From positions 3,410,001 to 3,474,000 of the forward strand of contig NC_070566.1 in the NCBI RefSeq assembly GCF_026914185.1: DNA of 64,000 nt, in the 5' to 3' direction. Under the pieces are notes generated by a model. It was not told the origin of the DNA. It did no database searches and saw only the letters and a program-made list of their open reading frames with translations. The stretch comes from Puccinia triticina. Its lineage: Eukaryota > Basidiomycota > Pucciniomycetes > Pucciniales > Pucciniaceae. Of the stretch, positions 44,537 through 55,427 are shown one piece after another. The translations under genes were made by a program, and so were the position numbers. Each line of letters starts with the position of its first letter. The first letter of the stretch is position 1.

Positions 44537-44944
44537 AACACTGGGTCAATACAATTCAATAAGATATTAGGCCAAATTTTGTATTGAATTGATCCCCGTT
44601 ACCTATTTGGACCGTTACCGTTAGCAGTAACGAGATTTTTTGCGTGCTGCGCGTATCAAAACACTATCTGCGTTACCACACTGTTACCGTTATGGTAACA
44701 CAGATAACGTGGTAACAGCAGTATTAGAGCCAAAAAAAGGCTAAAAGAGCCAAAAAAATCTTGATGCCGCGGCAATATTGACTTCATATCAGCGGCAATA
44801 TTGTAACGGCTTGAAAAAAAATCCAAAATTCAAACTGAATATCGGTAACGCACTGCCGTTACTGGTAACGGTAACAATAACGCACCAAAAATTGATACAA
44901 TATTGATACGTTACCGTTACTGGTATCTTATTGACCCAGTGTTG
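44537..44944. mobile_element. Word-array element, GTTACC/GGTAAC type, TSD CCACTACC
   Basis: Ends are inverted repeats AACACTGGGTCAATA and TATTGACCCAGTGTTG. They are flanked by a perfect 8-bp direct repeat CCACTACC (44529-44536 and 44945-44952). Most of the interior consists of CGTTAC, GTTACC and their complements on both strands. No protein. An 8-bp duplication points to hAT-type insertion. Confidence 0.85.
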
Positions 44945-44999
44945 CCACTACCAGATATCCTGAGTGGGATATCCAGTAAGAAATCCAGGATACCCTGTA

Positions 45000-45150
45000 T
45001 CCCAAAGTGCTTTGGCACACTCCTATTACAGAGTGTGCTTTGGCACACTCCTATTACAGAGTGTGCTTTGGCACACTCCTATTACAGAGTGTTCTTTGGC
45101 ACACTCCTATTACAGAGTGTGCTTTGGCACACTCCTACTCCGGAGTGTGC
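45000..45150. repeat. 28-bp tandem repeat, five units
   Basis: Units of AGTGTGCTTTGGCACACTCC plus TATTACAG. The core TGTGCTTTGGCACA is itself nearly palindromic. The last unit ends in CTACTCCG, slightly changed. Confidence 0.9.
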
Positions 45151-45236
45151 TTGGGTTATCCTTGATTTTCAGGGACCACAGGGCGCCAAAAAAGGCTTTG
45201 CACGGAATCACCTTGAGATCCTTGGATGGTGCTCCT

Positions 45237-46500
45237 TCAGGAGGAAAACCAATTAATCTTGAAGGAAAGTTTAAAATCAGCAAAAAAAAAGCTGGGTGAT
45301 TGGAAGTGATTGTCAAGAAGCTTGAGGACAACTTTGCTGCGTTGGGATATATCAAACCCAACATGGAGCAAGTCCAGAAAGACCTGTGCAGAATCCAAGA
45401 CAAGCTGACTAAAATTACATCCAACAAGCATTTCAATCAACACCCTAGAGCAACAACTCTTGTGCGGAAATACCCGTCTACCTAAACCTGTGCTGGAACT
45501 CAGTTCACAAAACCCCACCCTACTAGAAGTCCTGGATTCTATTAACCATTGAACAATCCTTCCTAAAAAATTCTTAGGCTTTGGCACACCAGTCAATACC
45601 TTTTTTTTAATCATACCTGTTGTGGTCAGAAACCTTGATCCTACATTGCTCCTCCACTCCCACCTCTTGAGTCTTGCGCACTCCAAAAGTGGAGATTGTA
45701 CACCCCACACTCTAACAATACCTTTCCTCTTATTCAAACTGTGATGCCAACCTGCCATCCACTTTATTGAAAAAATCCAAGCCAAAACTTTGGCCAAGCA
45801 AATATTGGATGAAGGTAAATCTTTGCTTTAGTCTCCATTTATTATTTCAACATTTGTCTGACCTTGATCATTTTCCAGGTCCAAGTATCCTCAATTTGGA
45901 TTTCAATACCCACTTACTCCATCCAGCAATGGGCTCCTTGTTTTTCTAGCACTTTGCAATGACCAGGATCTCCCCGTTTCACATGCCCAATTGAACCACA
46001 CCCTTCAGTATGTGGCCAAGGGGTCATCTGACTCACCCAGCCACTTCAACCAACAATGACTGCAAATCAGTAGAAATTCAATCATCCATTTCAATGCTTT
46101 CATCACCTGCAAGGATCCAGCCAACCTCTCAAAAACCAAATTTCTGAATTCCTCTACAAAGTCAAGAAAATTTCAAGATTCTTGCAGATCTGGAATCAAC
46201 TGACACAGGAAACATCATCACACAACTCAGGAAGCGGCAAGTACACTATTTGATTGTATTCCTGACCAGTGGGGTCAGTGGACTCATCTGGGTTCCCAGA
46301 GGCAAGACAATCAGTACACCTTCCAATCTGTTGCACACTTCTAAAATTCTGTTTCATTGCAAAATGCCACACATTTTTGAAGTCCAAATTATTACCAACC
46401 CCCCTATCCATCATATTGATCATGTGAAGCAGCATCCCTACAGATCCCATGACTGAGAGTAGTCCTTCCAATGGATATTCTTCCCCCCTCTCTTCCATAG
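45237..46500. other. Degenerate coding-like stretch, probably an old transposon relic
   Basis: A plus-strand frame at 45300-45485 is rich in Lys/Glu and coiled-coil-like (VQKDLCRIQDKLTKITSN). Downstream pieces to 46456 keep codon-like composition but shift frame and stop often. I could not name the family. No LTR or TIR was found. From 46500 to 46734 the sequence is T/C-rich without features. Confidence 0.3.
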
Positions 46501-46742
46501 TATCTCAGAAATCCTAGCATACTTTATCTGTATTTTTTCTCACCTACTGCCAACCTCTTTGTTTTCAAAAACTTTTCACTTTCTCTTTGTATTTTTTTTT
46601 CTTTCCTCCTCCCTTCCTTTTGCTACCCCCCATTCCTCCTGATATTGGTGCTCTTTTGGCTCTCTGCATGATCTATCTGTCTTCAACCCATCATTCCAGC
46701 GCGTAAAAACACATGTCCTCTGCCTTGCTTCTGAATCCCGGC

Positions 46743-47227
46743 AACGGTGGGCCAGCTACGCTAACCGTAGCGTTAGCGTGGCGTAGCGTAGCGGAATTGC
46801 GCTAAATTTTAGCGTAGCGTTAGCCGAATTGCGCCTTCTCTGCGCTAACGCTACGCGCAAAGGGTGCGCAGCTAATTTAGCTGTTAGCGTAGCATTAGCG
46901 CAGATGCGCGCAATTGCGCTAACACTACACACGTAGGGCGCAAAAGAGCGCGCGCTACGGTGCGCCACAGTGCTTTTAGCTGAAAAAAGGGCCTTTTTTC
47001 GCTAAAAGCGCTGTAGCGCAGCGTAGCGTAGCGTAGCGTAGCGTAGTGACTGTAGCGGCGCGCTAACACTAACAAACAATTGGCGCGCTGTTAGCGCCGC
47101 TGAAAAGTAGCGCAGCGTAGCGGCGCTAACAGCGCGCTAAAACTACTCAAATTGGGCAGGCGCTTTTTGCCGCTACGCTAACGCTAAGTGGCCCTGTAGC
47201 GTAGTGTAGCGTAGCAGCCCACCGTTG
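46743..47227. mobile_element. Word-array element, GCGTAGC/GCTACGC type, TSD ATCCCGGC
   Basis: Inverted ends AACGGTGGGC and GCCCACCGTTG are flanked by the perfect 8-bp repeat ATCCCGGC (46735-46742 and 47228-47235). The interior is dominated by GCGTAGCG, TAGCGTTAGC and CGCTAA in both orientations. Frames across it are repeat by-products. The end motif CAACGGTGGG is close to those of the other two word-array elements. Confidence 0.85.
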
Positions 47228-47670
47228 ATCCCGGCTATGTATTCTGTCAGTCTCACCCACGCTCGTCTCCCTCTTGCCCACTCTTGTTAAGTCTCCAACC
47301 GCCTGAACTTGTCTTCTGCCCTGCTATCTGTGATCATTGGCTCTCTTCTCAGCCTAGACCACCCCTAAGTCTTGCTTGTCCGCCAATTCTAGCACCCAAC
47401 ACTAGGACAGCAGCTACTTTGAGAGCTTTAAGACTTTAGTCAGGAAGAGCAGTCTGGCCAACCACAAGGAGCTTCCCTCTACAAACTGGAGCCCAAGCAG
47501 GACCAAGGTTGGAGTTTGACCGTGGGGTTGGAACCAGAGGCAAAGATAATGGGGTCCACTGCCCGATCTTCCAGCTCCCAAAGCTGCAAGCCCATCCCAG
47601 GCCAAAGTACCCCAAACCAGCCCTGTCTGGTGGCCCCAGCCAGTATAGTCTCCAAGTTCCTGGGCCCACA

Positions 47671-47766
47671 CCCGCCTAACTTGACACAAGTCCCCCCTGG
47701 TAGGTATGGAGAGTCCTCCGGGCAGGTTCCCTCAGACCCTCCTTTTGAGAGGCTAAGTTAAGCTAG
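47671..47766. repeat. Short AACTTGA/AAGTCCC-family element
   Basis: CCTAACTTGACACAAGTCCC on the left and GAGGCTAAGTTAAGCTAG on the right are inverse of each other, about 95 bp apart. From 47236 to 47670 and from 47767 to 48029 I see no named gene. Confidence 0.5.
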
Positions 47767-48034
47767 ACGCCCGCCAATGCCAAAGGGTCCCGTCTGCGCC
47801 AGCAACCATCTCCTGTGCCCGCCAAGTGCTGCTGCTGGCCATCTACCCACTCCTCCAGACACCATCCTCTCTCCAAACTCCTCCTCCACCCAGCTCTCGC
47901 GCAGACTGGCCGGCGAGCACGCCGGGGAACTCACTCTAGACATGCTGTCAGGCTTGGTGATGCCAAGACGCAAAGTCTTCTAGCTACACGAGTGACTGCG
48001 GCATATAGCGCGTCTTTTAGACGCGGTAGAAGGA

Positions 48035-48987
48035 TGTCAGCCTTAGAGTCAACACAGCTGACCTAAAGCCTGCCTTTTTCTACTTTTTACATATGAATTA
48101 CTTCATATCTTTTTTATCTTAAGAGATATCCTTGTTTTGACTTCATATTCTGTTTCCTCATGCAATTTTAACCCTAGTTACAACTCACCAATTCTCTGTA
48201 ACTCTACTCCTTCCCTGAGTTCTTGAGTTGTGGCGCGCATGCGCAGTTGTGACGTGTCAGCGCTACCAGGCGCGCCAAACCACATGTACATATGTAATTA
48301 CATAAGCAAACTGTGAAAATTTTTGCAGTCAGGATCCCCCTTGCCTGAGGAGGATCTACAGACTTCAGCAGACCAGAACCACACCTCCAGACAACCCAGG
48401 ATCACCAGAACAAGGCCACTACACTCCCAGTATCACCAACAGGAATATTGACAGTTAGTACCCTTTTCATTGAACCTTGATTATCTCAGAGGAGTTCCTC
48501 TCTGTCTCTTTGACTGCTTTCTCTCCTCTCTTGTTTGTTTCTCTCCTCTTTGATCACAGGTACATATACCTCTAGACATCTACTCTCAAGGATCAAATCA
48601 CTTCATATCCTTCTTTTTCTGTGGTTTTTGTCAGTAACAAACCACATAGGTTTCCCTTTAAAGAACCTTGACTATCCACAGAGAAGTCTAAAAAATTGTG
48701 GCTGATTAGACTTGTCTAATTCAGATACCTTCCACGTTTCCATTGTGAGAAGAGGCTGTTGCAATCTCTGGCACAGCTTGGCAGCACTCCCTTAAGGAGT
48801 AGCATTGCTAGTGGATGTTAGTTCCCACCTACAGGTCAACAGAACCTTGAATATCATCTCTCAGATCATCTATTTCTCTCTCTCTCTTTTTCTCTTACTG
48901 TTTGTTATTTCTTTATCCCAAGAAATCCAAGCAGTGCCCACCCATTTTTCTTGTGTCCTGCTGTCACATAAGAGACACAGGCTCACA
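48035..48987 (+). mobile_element. Solo LTR, family A, copy 2 (TSD AAGGA)
   Basis: Same family as 3956-4778, from TGTCAGCCTTAGAGTC to GGCTCACA, with the 5-bp direct repeat AAGGA on both sides (48030-48034 and 48988-48992). It is about 130 bp longer than copy 1 because of extra sequence around 48541-48720. Both copies contain the block GTGGCGCGCATGCGCAGTTG. Confidence 0.88.
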
Positions 48988-48992
48988 AAGGA

Positions 48993-50165
48993 TAACTTTT
49001 AAGGATGTAACTCCTTATTGGAATATATTTTTGAGTGTTTAAATCCTTAATAGAATTTAACAGAGGGGCCACGAGAGCAGCGGAATGGTTTAGGTGCCCT
49101 CCGGAGCAGTTCTTACAGGGCCTGACAAGCAGGGGTAGTATGTCCTGTGTTGTCTGGGGTCCAACAAGCGGGGGTAGTTTGACAAAGTCCCAATAAGATA
49201 GGCAGGGAATAATTCCCTAGGTGATAAAGAGAAAAGGGGCAAGACTTACTGGTAAACATTAGTCTGGCGCAAAGACAGCAAATCAGCAGTAATCTAACAC
49301 AAGCTATAGGCACACAGGTCGGCAAATGAGTTTGGCGAAACGGTGTGCTGAGGGGAGGTTTAGATGGTTGACAATTCTGGGGATTGCTAGTCCCTCAGAG
49401 GCCTGCCTTTTAAGCCTTTCGGAGACTGCAGCTTTGGCTCTCTAGTCTCCGGGCTGGCCTTCCAATACTTCTTATTAGAGGGCACAGCCCTGGTACAGAG
49501 AAAGAAGCTCTTCTGACCCGTAGCTCTTGGCTACAGGTCGCGTGGACACGAAACACCTGTAGGAGGCAGTCCAGCCTTCTTACAGGAAGTATTACTTTTG
49601 TGATCCTCTGCTCTTGAGTGGAGGGTTGCAAAGTAACCATCTCATAGGAAGGTTCTAGAACTTAGAACCTTGGTGCTCTTGGCGCTTGGATGACCGCCTG
49701 TAGGTGGCAATACCAACAAGCTGATGCTTTATCCCTTGAAATCCTATGCTTCTTGATAAGAATCGTGAGGGCTACAGTTTCATACCTACATTTTGGTAGG
49801 AACTTCAGGAGTCTAGCTCCTTGGTGGTCTAGACTCCCTGTTGATATAGCTCCAGAGGCGGCACGGTTATTCTTCTGCGGCTGTCTCTGTTGCAACCGGT
49901 TGTGGGTTGCAAGAAGAACATTATTTTAATACAATTTTTAGTTGATACACTTTCCCTAGTGGAAAGCGTACACTTATTTTTCAGTGTTAGAGCCTCTGTC
50001 TTTGGGGAGGGCTCTTTAACACATTTTTATGGTATTTTTATATTTTTCTATATATTTTTACATGTATATTATTTACTATCTGCACTTTTGTTGCGGGTAG
50101 TTTTTGTTGTAACATTTTTAGCTCCTAGCTGCGCTTCCGCAGCTAAGTCATTTTTACATATTAAT
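48993..50165. other. Unassigned
   Basis: About 1.2 kb with short open frames on both strands and no recognisable domain. 49900-50165 is T-rich. It could be an old LTR or UTR sequence, but I found no ends. Confidence 0.35.
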
Positions 50166-50927
50166 TAAGGCCCTGTTTGGCAGCGGTATATGACGCGCGT
50201 AATAATCTATGCAAAGTGTATGCAAATGCTCAATTATTACACTGCGAAAATTATTGCACCTTCATTACGCTGGTGTTTGTCTACCAGCGTAATGATCTAA
50301 CCCACCATTCACAAGCAACAGTCTACGATGGACGACGACAATGAGCACGACATGATTGAAGACTCAGAAGAAGCAATCCTCATCACAATCCTTGTGATTA
50401 TCCTGGCCAAGATGAATCGATTATGTCGAAAGGCCTTACCGTACAACGATCTTCCGTTTTCCGGCGCCAATTATACAGCTGCAATTTGGGGAGGGAATCC
50501 ACGTCGATGTGTCTCAGTCTTTCGAATCCCTGCGTCGACTTTCCTATTCATAAGCAAACGGTTATTGGAGCTTGAGGTCGAGCCAATCTCAAACCGGTTG
50601 ATGATTGAGGAGCAACTAGCCATATTTTTATACATCGTTGGGCATAATAATACCAATTGGCAAGCACAGGACCGCTTTCAACACTCTGGTGAAACAATTT
50701 CTAGGTAAGTGACATTTCCCCTGAGTTTCTTATTTTCATAATCATTGGTTGAGCTTCTTTGGATGGTAGGGTTTTTAGGCATATCTTGAGTTGTTCGTGA
50801 TGCTTTCCAAAAATTTCGTTACCAGTCCTCCGGTGAAACGGACTCACGGTCACATCAAATCAAATCCGAAGTTCTCGCCTTTTTTTGATCAATGCTTGGG
50901 CGCTCTCGATGGAGTGCACATTCCAGC

Positions 50928-51422
50928 TGATAAGTTTAGACTAGAATAAAACTTGATTTCAGTAAGAATAAAAATAGAAATAAGTACAAAGTGGAAATGG
51001 TTTTTTACCTAGAATAAAACAGGAACTAGGAATGGGATGAGAGAGAAATGCTAAAACCAGATCCAACACACACACTAGGACTTGAGCTAAGAAGATAACA
51101 ATGATCAGGCTTTTGATGATACAACAATGGTCAACAAAGAAAGAGAAAGGAATGGAATAAGAACCTAGATAAAGCCTGCCTAGACCAAGGAACTCAACGA
51201 GTGTTCCGCAGAGACAACGATGATTGATGATGATGATGATGCGCCGCAGAGATAGGAGTTTGTCGAGATGAGGAAAAGGGAATTGAGTAGCGGTCAACGG
51301 AGGTCAAGAGGGGACGGTCAACAGCTTCAGAAATGAAGTATGAGCACTTGAGACTCGTGACGTCACAGTAGGCGAGCCACAAATCGTGTACCGCGTCCTA
51401 TCAGAAACCTCTGATTCCAACA
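50928..51422 (-). repeat. 3' LTR of the Copia element (element reads on minus strand)
   Basis: 495 bp. Read on the minus strand it begins TGTTGGAATCAGAGG and ends CTTATCA. It differs from the other LTR by about ten substitutions and one 3-bp ATG repeat unit, so identity is about 98%. Confidence 0.95.
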
Positions 51423-51443
51423 CACCCCCGTGCACCAAGCCCG

Positions 51444-54266
51444 TCAGGGAGGGAGCATACCAGCGCGAAGCACCCGCAAGACCTTAAAGATAGAGGCTTG
51501 GCCAATGGATTTTGTGAGAAAATCGGCTAGCATAAGATGAGTTCTCTTGAAGACTAAAGTGATAGTTTCTGCTATAATCTCGGCGCGGACAAAATGAAAT
51601 TGCAGGTTCATGTGTTTAGTCTTGAAGGCCGAATGATTTGCTTTGTTATTCGCAAGCATAATGGCTCCTTGATTATCTTCGAAAATTTTGAAGGGAAGGC
51701 TGATTTGAATCTTTAGCGCAGAGTCTGAAACCATCTTAAGCCAAAGAAGTTCTTTGGTTACTTCTGTGATGGCTATGTACTCCGCTTCGGTAGATGAGAG
51801 CGACGTGGTGGATTGTTTCTTGGATCGCCAGGAGATTAAATTGTCGTTCCACAGAATTAGATAGCCAGTCATTGATTTACTAGTTATTGGACAGCCAGCC
51901 CAACTAGCATCTACGTACGATACGAAATCTGATTGATTAGCCGGGGTTTTTCGAAGGGTAATGCCAAAATCCTTGGATCCTTTCAAGTAACGCAAGCAAT
52001 GAATCGCGGCGTTCCAATGATGAATGCCTGGAGTTTTGAGAAATTGCAAGAGACAACCGACAGTAAAAGTGATGTTGGGTCGAGTTGTGACACTTAAATA
52101 GTTTAGGGCACCGACTAGTCCGCGATATCGAACATTAAGCTTATTTAATTCTTCGATTTCAGCTTGAGAAGCCTTGACTAAATGCGAGTTAGGCTTCATG
52201 GGAGTTGCTAGAGGAATGTAAGAGTTACAACCGTATTTAGTGATTGTCTCTTCAATGTAGTGAGTTTGCCTCAGGTGAACAGAATCTGGAGTCTGATTGA
52301 CTCTCATTCCCAATAGGTGCATTGCGCTTCCGAGATCTTTGATCTTGAACCGTTTACGAATCAAATTCTTGAAAACATCAGGTTCTGAGCTAAAAATCGC
52401 AATATCATCGACATGGACGTAGAGCCAAGTGTTCGACGACCAGAAAACACACGGTTCGGCGTAACTACGATTGAATCCGACAGATAAAAGCCAGGAAGAC
52501 AAGGTTAAATGCCACTCTTTAGGCGCTTGTTTCAAGCCATAAAGAGCTTTCTTCAAGAGCAAGACTTTCGCCGATGGTACGTCGAATCCCTGAGGAGGAT
52601 TAAGAGTTATGCGTTCTCTTATTGGAGCGTTCAGAAAAGCGCATTTCACATCGATTTGATGAAATTGGAGATTATTTTGGAGAGCAAATGTGATGAGGAG
52701 GTGAAGGGATACTAATTTTCCCGTTGGAGCGAAAGTAAAGCGGTAGTCTTTACCAAAGATCTCTTTGAAACCTTGGACACAAAGCCTAGCCTTGTATTCC
52801 TTGGCTTGATTGGCGGACTTGGGTTTAATTTTGAAGACCCAGGTACAATTCAAAGGTTTATTGTCGCGAGTTTCATCGATTATATCCCAGACATCATAGC
52901 TTTCCATGTTATTTTTCTCTTTGTAAAGCGCTAATGTCCATTTCTCCTTATCAGCACGTTCCATTACTTGATCATACGAGAGAGTGTCATTGTCGGACAA
53001 AGTTTTGGCGTTGAAATTCTCTGGTACCCCCCTCCGACAATGAGACAGTACATTGTCAAGGGAAACGTCTCCAATGATTTCATTTGGGGCACGGGACGCA
53101 TCAGCGTCTTCTTCAATAAGGTGTTCTTGATTCGGAAATGACTGAAAGTTTGGATTTTCATCTTCCTCTTGCTCCGGAATAACTTCGAACGGATTGAAAT
53201 AAAAGCTGGATTCATCCAGAGTTTCATTTGACAAAGAAGGAAAGACAGATTCATCGAATGTCACATTTCGACTAGTGCACAGAGATTTTGATTCAACTCT
53301 GATGAATCGATAGGTAGAGAAATCGTTTGCGTAGCCTAAAAATATCGCCTTTTCCGATCTTGGAAGAAGCTTATTCGTACGCATGGCATTAGGGATCAAC
53401 AGGTAGGCCATACAGCCAAAAGGACAGAGTTTTAAAATGTCGAATTTCTTCTTGAAGAAGACTTCGTACGGTACAGAGAAATTCCGTGTACTTGAGGGTA
53501 GCAGGTTGCAAAGATCGGTAGCCGTAACAACAGCCTCTGCCCAATAACGAGGTGACAAATTTGCCTGGGCAAATAGGCATCGAGCTTTGTCCAGAATGGC
53601 ACGGTTTGAACGCTTGGCCATCCCGTTATTCTCAGGTGTGTACGCAGGAGCAAACTGCTGAGTTATGCCACAATTCCGGCAAAAGTCTTCGAAGAAGATA
53701 TTTCTAAACTCTCCGCCGTTATCTGAGATTATCCTTTTGATAGAATGACCTGTTTGGTTTTCCGCCCAAGTGACGAATTCTTCAAACTTTGTTAAAGTCT
53801 CGGATTTATGCTTAAGAAGCTTTATGCACTTAAATCCCGAATGTTGGTCAACAATTGTTAGGAAATACTGGGCTCCTCCGACTGAGCGAGTCTGGAAGGG
53901 TCCGACTAGATCCAAATGAATGGCTTCCAGGACTTCATTAGTCGAGGCAAACTTTCCTTTGAAAGGCCTTTTTACCCCCTTGCACATCTTACATGTTTTG
54001 CAATCGATCTCCTCACAATTGGGTACAATTTGTTTAAGATAAGGAAAGCTGGGATGGCCGAATCTCGCGTGCCAATCAACAGACTTAGACGCTGAGTTAG
54101 GCGCTGAGTGATAGGAGGAAATAGGATTCTTAATTTCAAAGGTGTTTGAGAGTTCTAAGATATTGTTGTTGATCTTGCCAGACAAACTAAACTTCTCGTC
54201 GAAGTTGACTTTAAAGTTGTTGGAATTTTTAGAGAGAGAAGTGATCTTACTAAATAGACGATTCAT
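51444..54266 (-). CDS. Copia integrase, reverse transcriptase and RNase H
   Basis: 940 residues without a stop. Order: GAG-pre-integrase His/Cys finger (HARFGHPSF...CKTCKMC, about residues 66-98); integrase catalytic Asp in HLDLVGP, Asp in ISDNGGEF and Glu in PENNGMAKR; reverse transcriptase with DVKCAFLNAPI, ALYGLKQAPKEWH and the active site YVHVDDIAIF; RNase H with YVDASWAGCP and SSTEAEYIAI; and a final HMNLQFHFVRAEI block. It is in the same frame as the gag-protease ORF, four codons past its TGA. The start ATG is only the first Met after that stop; the true product is probably a fusion. Confidence 0.95.
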   Translation of the reverse strand: MNRLFSKITSLSKNSNNFKVNFDEKFSLSGKINNNILELSNTFEIKNPISSYHSAPNSASKSVDWHARFGHPSFPYLKQIVPNCEEIDCKTCKMCKGVKRPFKGKFASTNEVLEAIHLDLVGPFQTRSVGGAQYFLTIVDQHSGFKCIKLLKHKSETLTKFEEFVTWAENQTGHSIKRIISDNGGEFRNIFFEDFCRNCGITQQFAPAYTPENNGMAKRSNRAILDKARCLFAQANLSPRYWAEAVVTATDLCNLLPSSTRNFSVPYEVFFKKKFDILKLCPFGCMAYLLIPNAMRTNKLLPRSEKAIFLGYANDFSTYRFIRVESKSLCTSRNVTFDESVFPSLSNETLDESSFYFNPFEVIPEQEEDENPNFQSFPNQEHLIEEDADASRAPNEIIGDVSLDNVLSHCRRGVPENFNAKTLSDNDTLSYDQVMERADKEKWTLALYKEKNNMESYDVWDIIDETRDNKPLNCTWVFKIKPKSANQAKEYKARLCVQGFKEIFGKDYRFTFAPTGKLVSLHLLITFALQNNLQFHQIDVKCAFLNAPIRERITLNPPQGFDVPSAKVLLLKKALYGLKQAPKEWHLTLSSWLLSVGFNRSYAEPCVFWSSNTWLYVHVDDIAIFSSEPDVFKNLIRKRFKIKDLGSAMHLLGMRVNQTPDSVHLRQTHYIEETITKYGCNSYIPLATPMKPNSHLVKASQAEIEELNKLNVRYRGLVGALNYLSVTTRPNITFTVGCLLQFLKTPGIHHWNAAIHCLRYLKGSKDFGITLRKTPANQSDFVSYVDASWAGCPITSKSMTGYLILWNDNLISWRSKKQSTTSLSSTEAEYIAITEVTKELLWLKMVSDSALKIQISLPFKIFEDNQGAIMLANNKANHSAFKTKHMNLQFHFVRAEIIAETITLVFKRTHLMLADFLTKSIGQASIFKVLRVLRAGMLPP

Positions 54267-54278
54267 CGATATTAAAGG

Positions 54279-55382
54279 TCAATGAAGACTTGGAGCATAC
54301 AGTACTTTGTTGAGTCTAACACGAGCTCCGGAGTCATCGAAGATGATAACTTCGCCAACCGCCACCGCAGTAACTCGCTGGTTTTGATTTCCAGTATAGA
54401 TGTTGATCTTGACATCCTTGGTTTTATTGAACATGGATAAGTTGTTGACCATGTGATGTGATGCCCCGGAATCAAGAACTGGTGTGGTGCCACCGTTTGA
54501 AGAACTGATCACGAAGGCGACTGCTTCAACAATGTCGAAGTCGTCCTCAGTAGAAATTTCCTCGTTGACAATTTTGTCTTCAGCTGAGGCTACATGTGCT
54601 TTGGGATCGGCAGTTCGCAACGCATCACGTTCGGTAGCACTGAGTTTAAAACATCGCCAGGCCGGATGAAAAGCAAGTGGATTATGTTTACCAGCAGAGC
54701 AGGGATGAGCTGGTTTCGGCCTTTTAGACTTATCGCCGGCTTCAAATTTATAAGCTGAAGCAGTGTCTTTTTCGGCTTTGTCTTCAGTCTTTGAGGTAGA
54801 TGCGACGGCACGAGTTTCCTTCATGTAAACGAGTTCTTGAAGTTTTTGAAGGGTGCGGCTAGGAAAGAATATGATTGATTCGTTCATTATGAGGTTATTG
54901 ACCACGTTCCAATATTCTCTGGTTAATTTCGCAAGGACTGAAATCGAGATGATATCGTCAGGGATTCCGAGCTGAACAACAGCAAATTCGCGTATCATCT
55001 TTTGACAGTCAAGAAGATAGTCCTTCAGATTACCGCCATATTCGTATTGCATGAGCTTCAACCAGATGCGAGCTTTATTGTTGATTGAAGAAGAAGCATA
55101 GTGATTGATAATGGCATTCCAAATTTCTTCAGGTTTGTCTTCATTATCAATTGTCACAACGGCCTGAAGAGCGATTTCAGTAAGATGACTGATTAAAATA
55201 TTCGCCGTTGTTTTAATCTTCTTCTTGCTCGGGGCAGTGGTACCTTCTCCCGTAACGACCTCCCAGAGATCCTTGCTCTTGAGGTAGGTTCTCATCCTTA
55301 TTGACCACGTCGGAAAGTTGAGGTCATTGAGTTTTCCGATCGAAGAACGGCTCAATTTGTCCTCGACGTCAACGTCCGACAT
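54279..55382 (-). CDS. Copia Gag and protease
   Basis: 367 residues from MSDVDVEDKLSR. A UBN2-type Gag comes first (NFPTWSIRMRTYLKSKDLW, EIWNAIINHYAS, ARIWLKLMQYEYGGNLKDYL), then a cysteine-histidine segment HPCSAGKHNPLAFHPAWRC in place of a standard zinc knuckle. The aspartic protease follows with LDSGASHHM (about residues 308-316) and ends KVLYAPSLH before TGA at 54279-54281. The downstream frame continues PLISMNRLF, exactly as an uninterrupted copia polyprotein would. So the stop is either a CGA-to-TGA mutation or a leaky stop. Confidence 0.95.
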   Translation of the reverse strand: MSDVDVEDKLSRSSIGKLNDLNFPTWSIRMRTYLKSKDLWEVVTGEGTTAPSKKKIKTTANILISHLTEIALQAVVTIDNEDKPEEIWNAIINHYASSSINNKARIWLKLMQYEYGGNLKDYLLDCQKMIREFAVVQLGIPDDIISISVLAKLTREYWNVVNNLIMNESIIFFPSRTLQKLQELVYMKETRAVASTSKTEDKAEKDTASAYKFEAGDKSKRPKPAHPCSAGKHNPLAFHPAWRCFKLSATERDALRTADPKAHVASAEDKIVNEEISTEDDFDIVEAVAFVISSSNGGTTPVLDSGASHHMVNNLSMFNKTKDVKINIYTGNQNQRVTAVAVGEVIIFDDSGARVRLNKVLYAPSLH

Positions 55383-55427
55383 TATGTGGTTCGTTCCTGT
55401 TCTTTAGAGCACACCGTACTGATAATG

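Noticed and set aside
45308..45325. GATTGTCAAGAAGCTTGAGG as another Tc1-like TIR
   Set aside because: It matches the TIR only in the core CAAGAAGCTTG. It lacks the TTTTT segment, TA flank and an inverse partner.
46756..47075. Minus-strand Ala/Leu/Thr-rich open frames
   Set aside because: They are translations of the GCGTAGC word array inside a TIR element.
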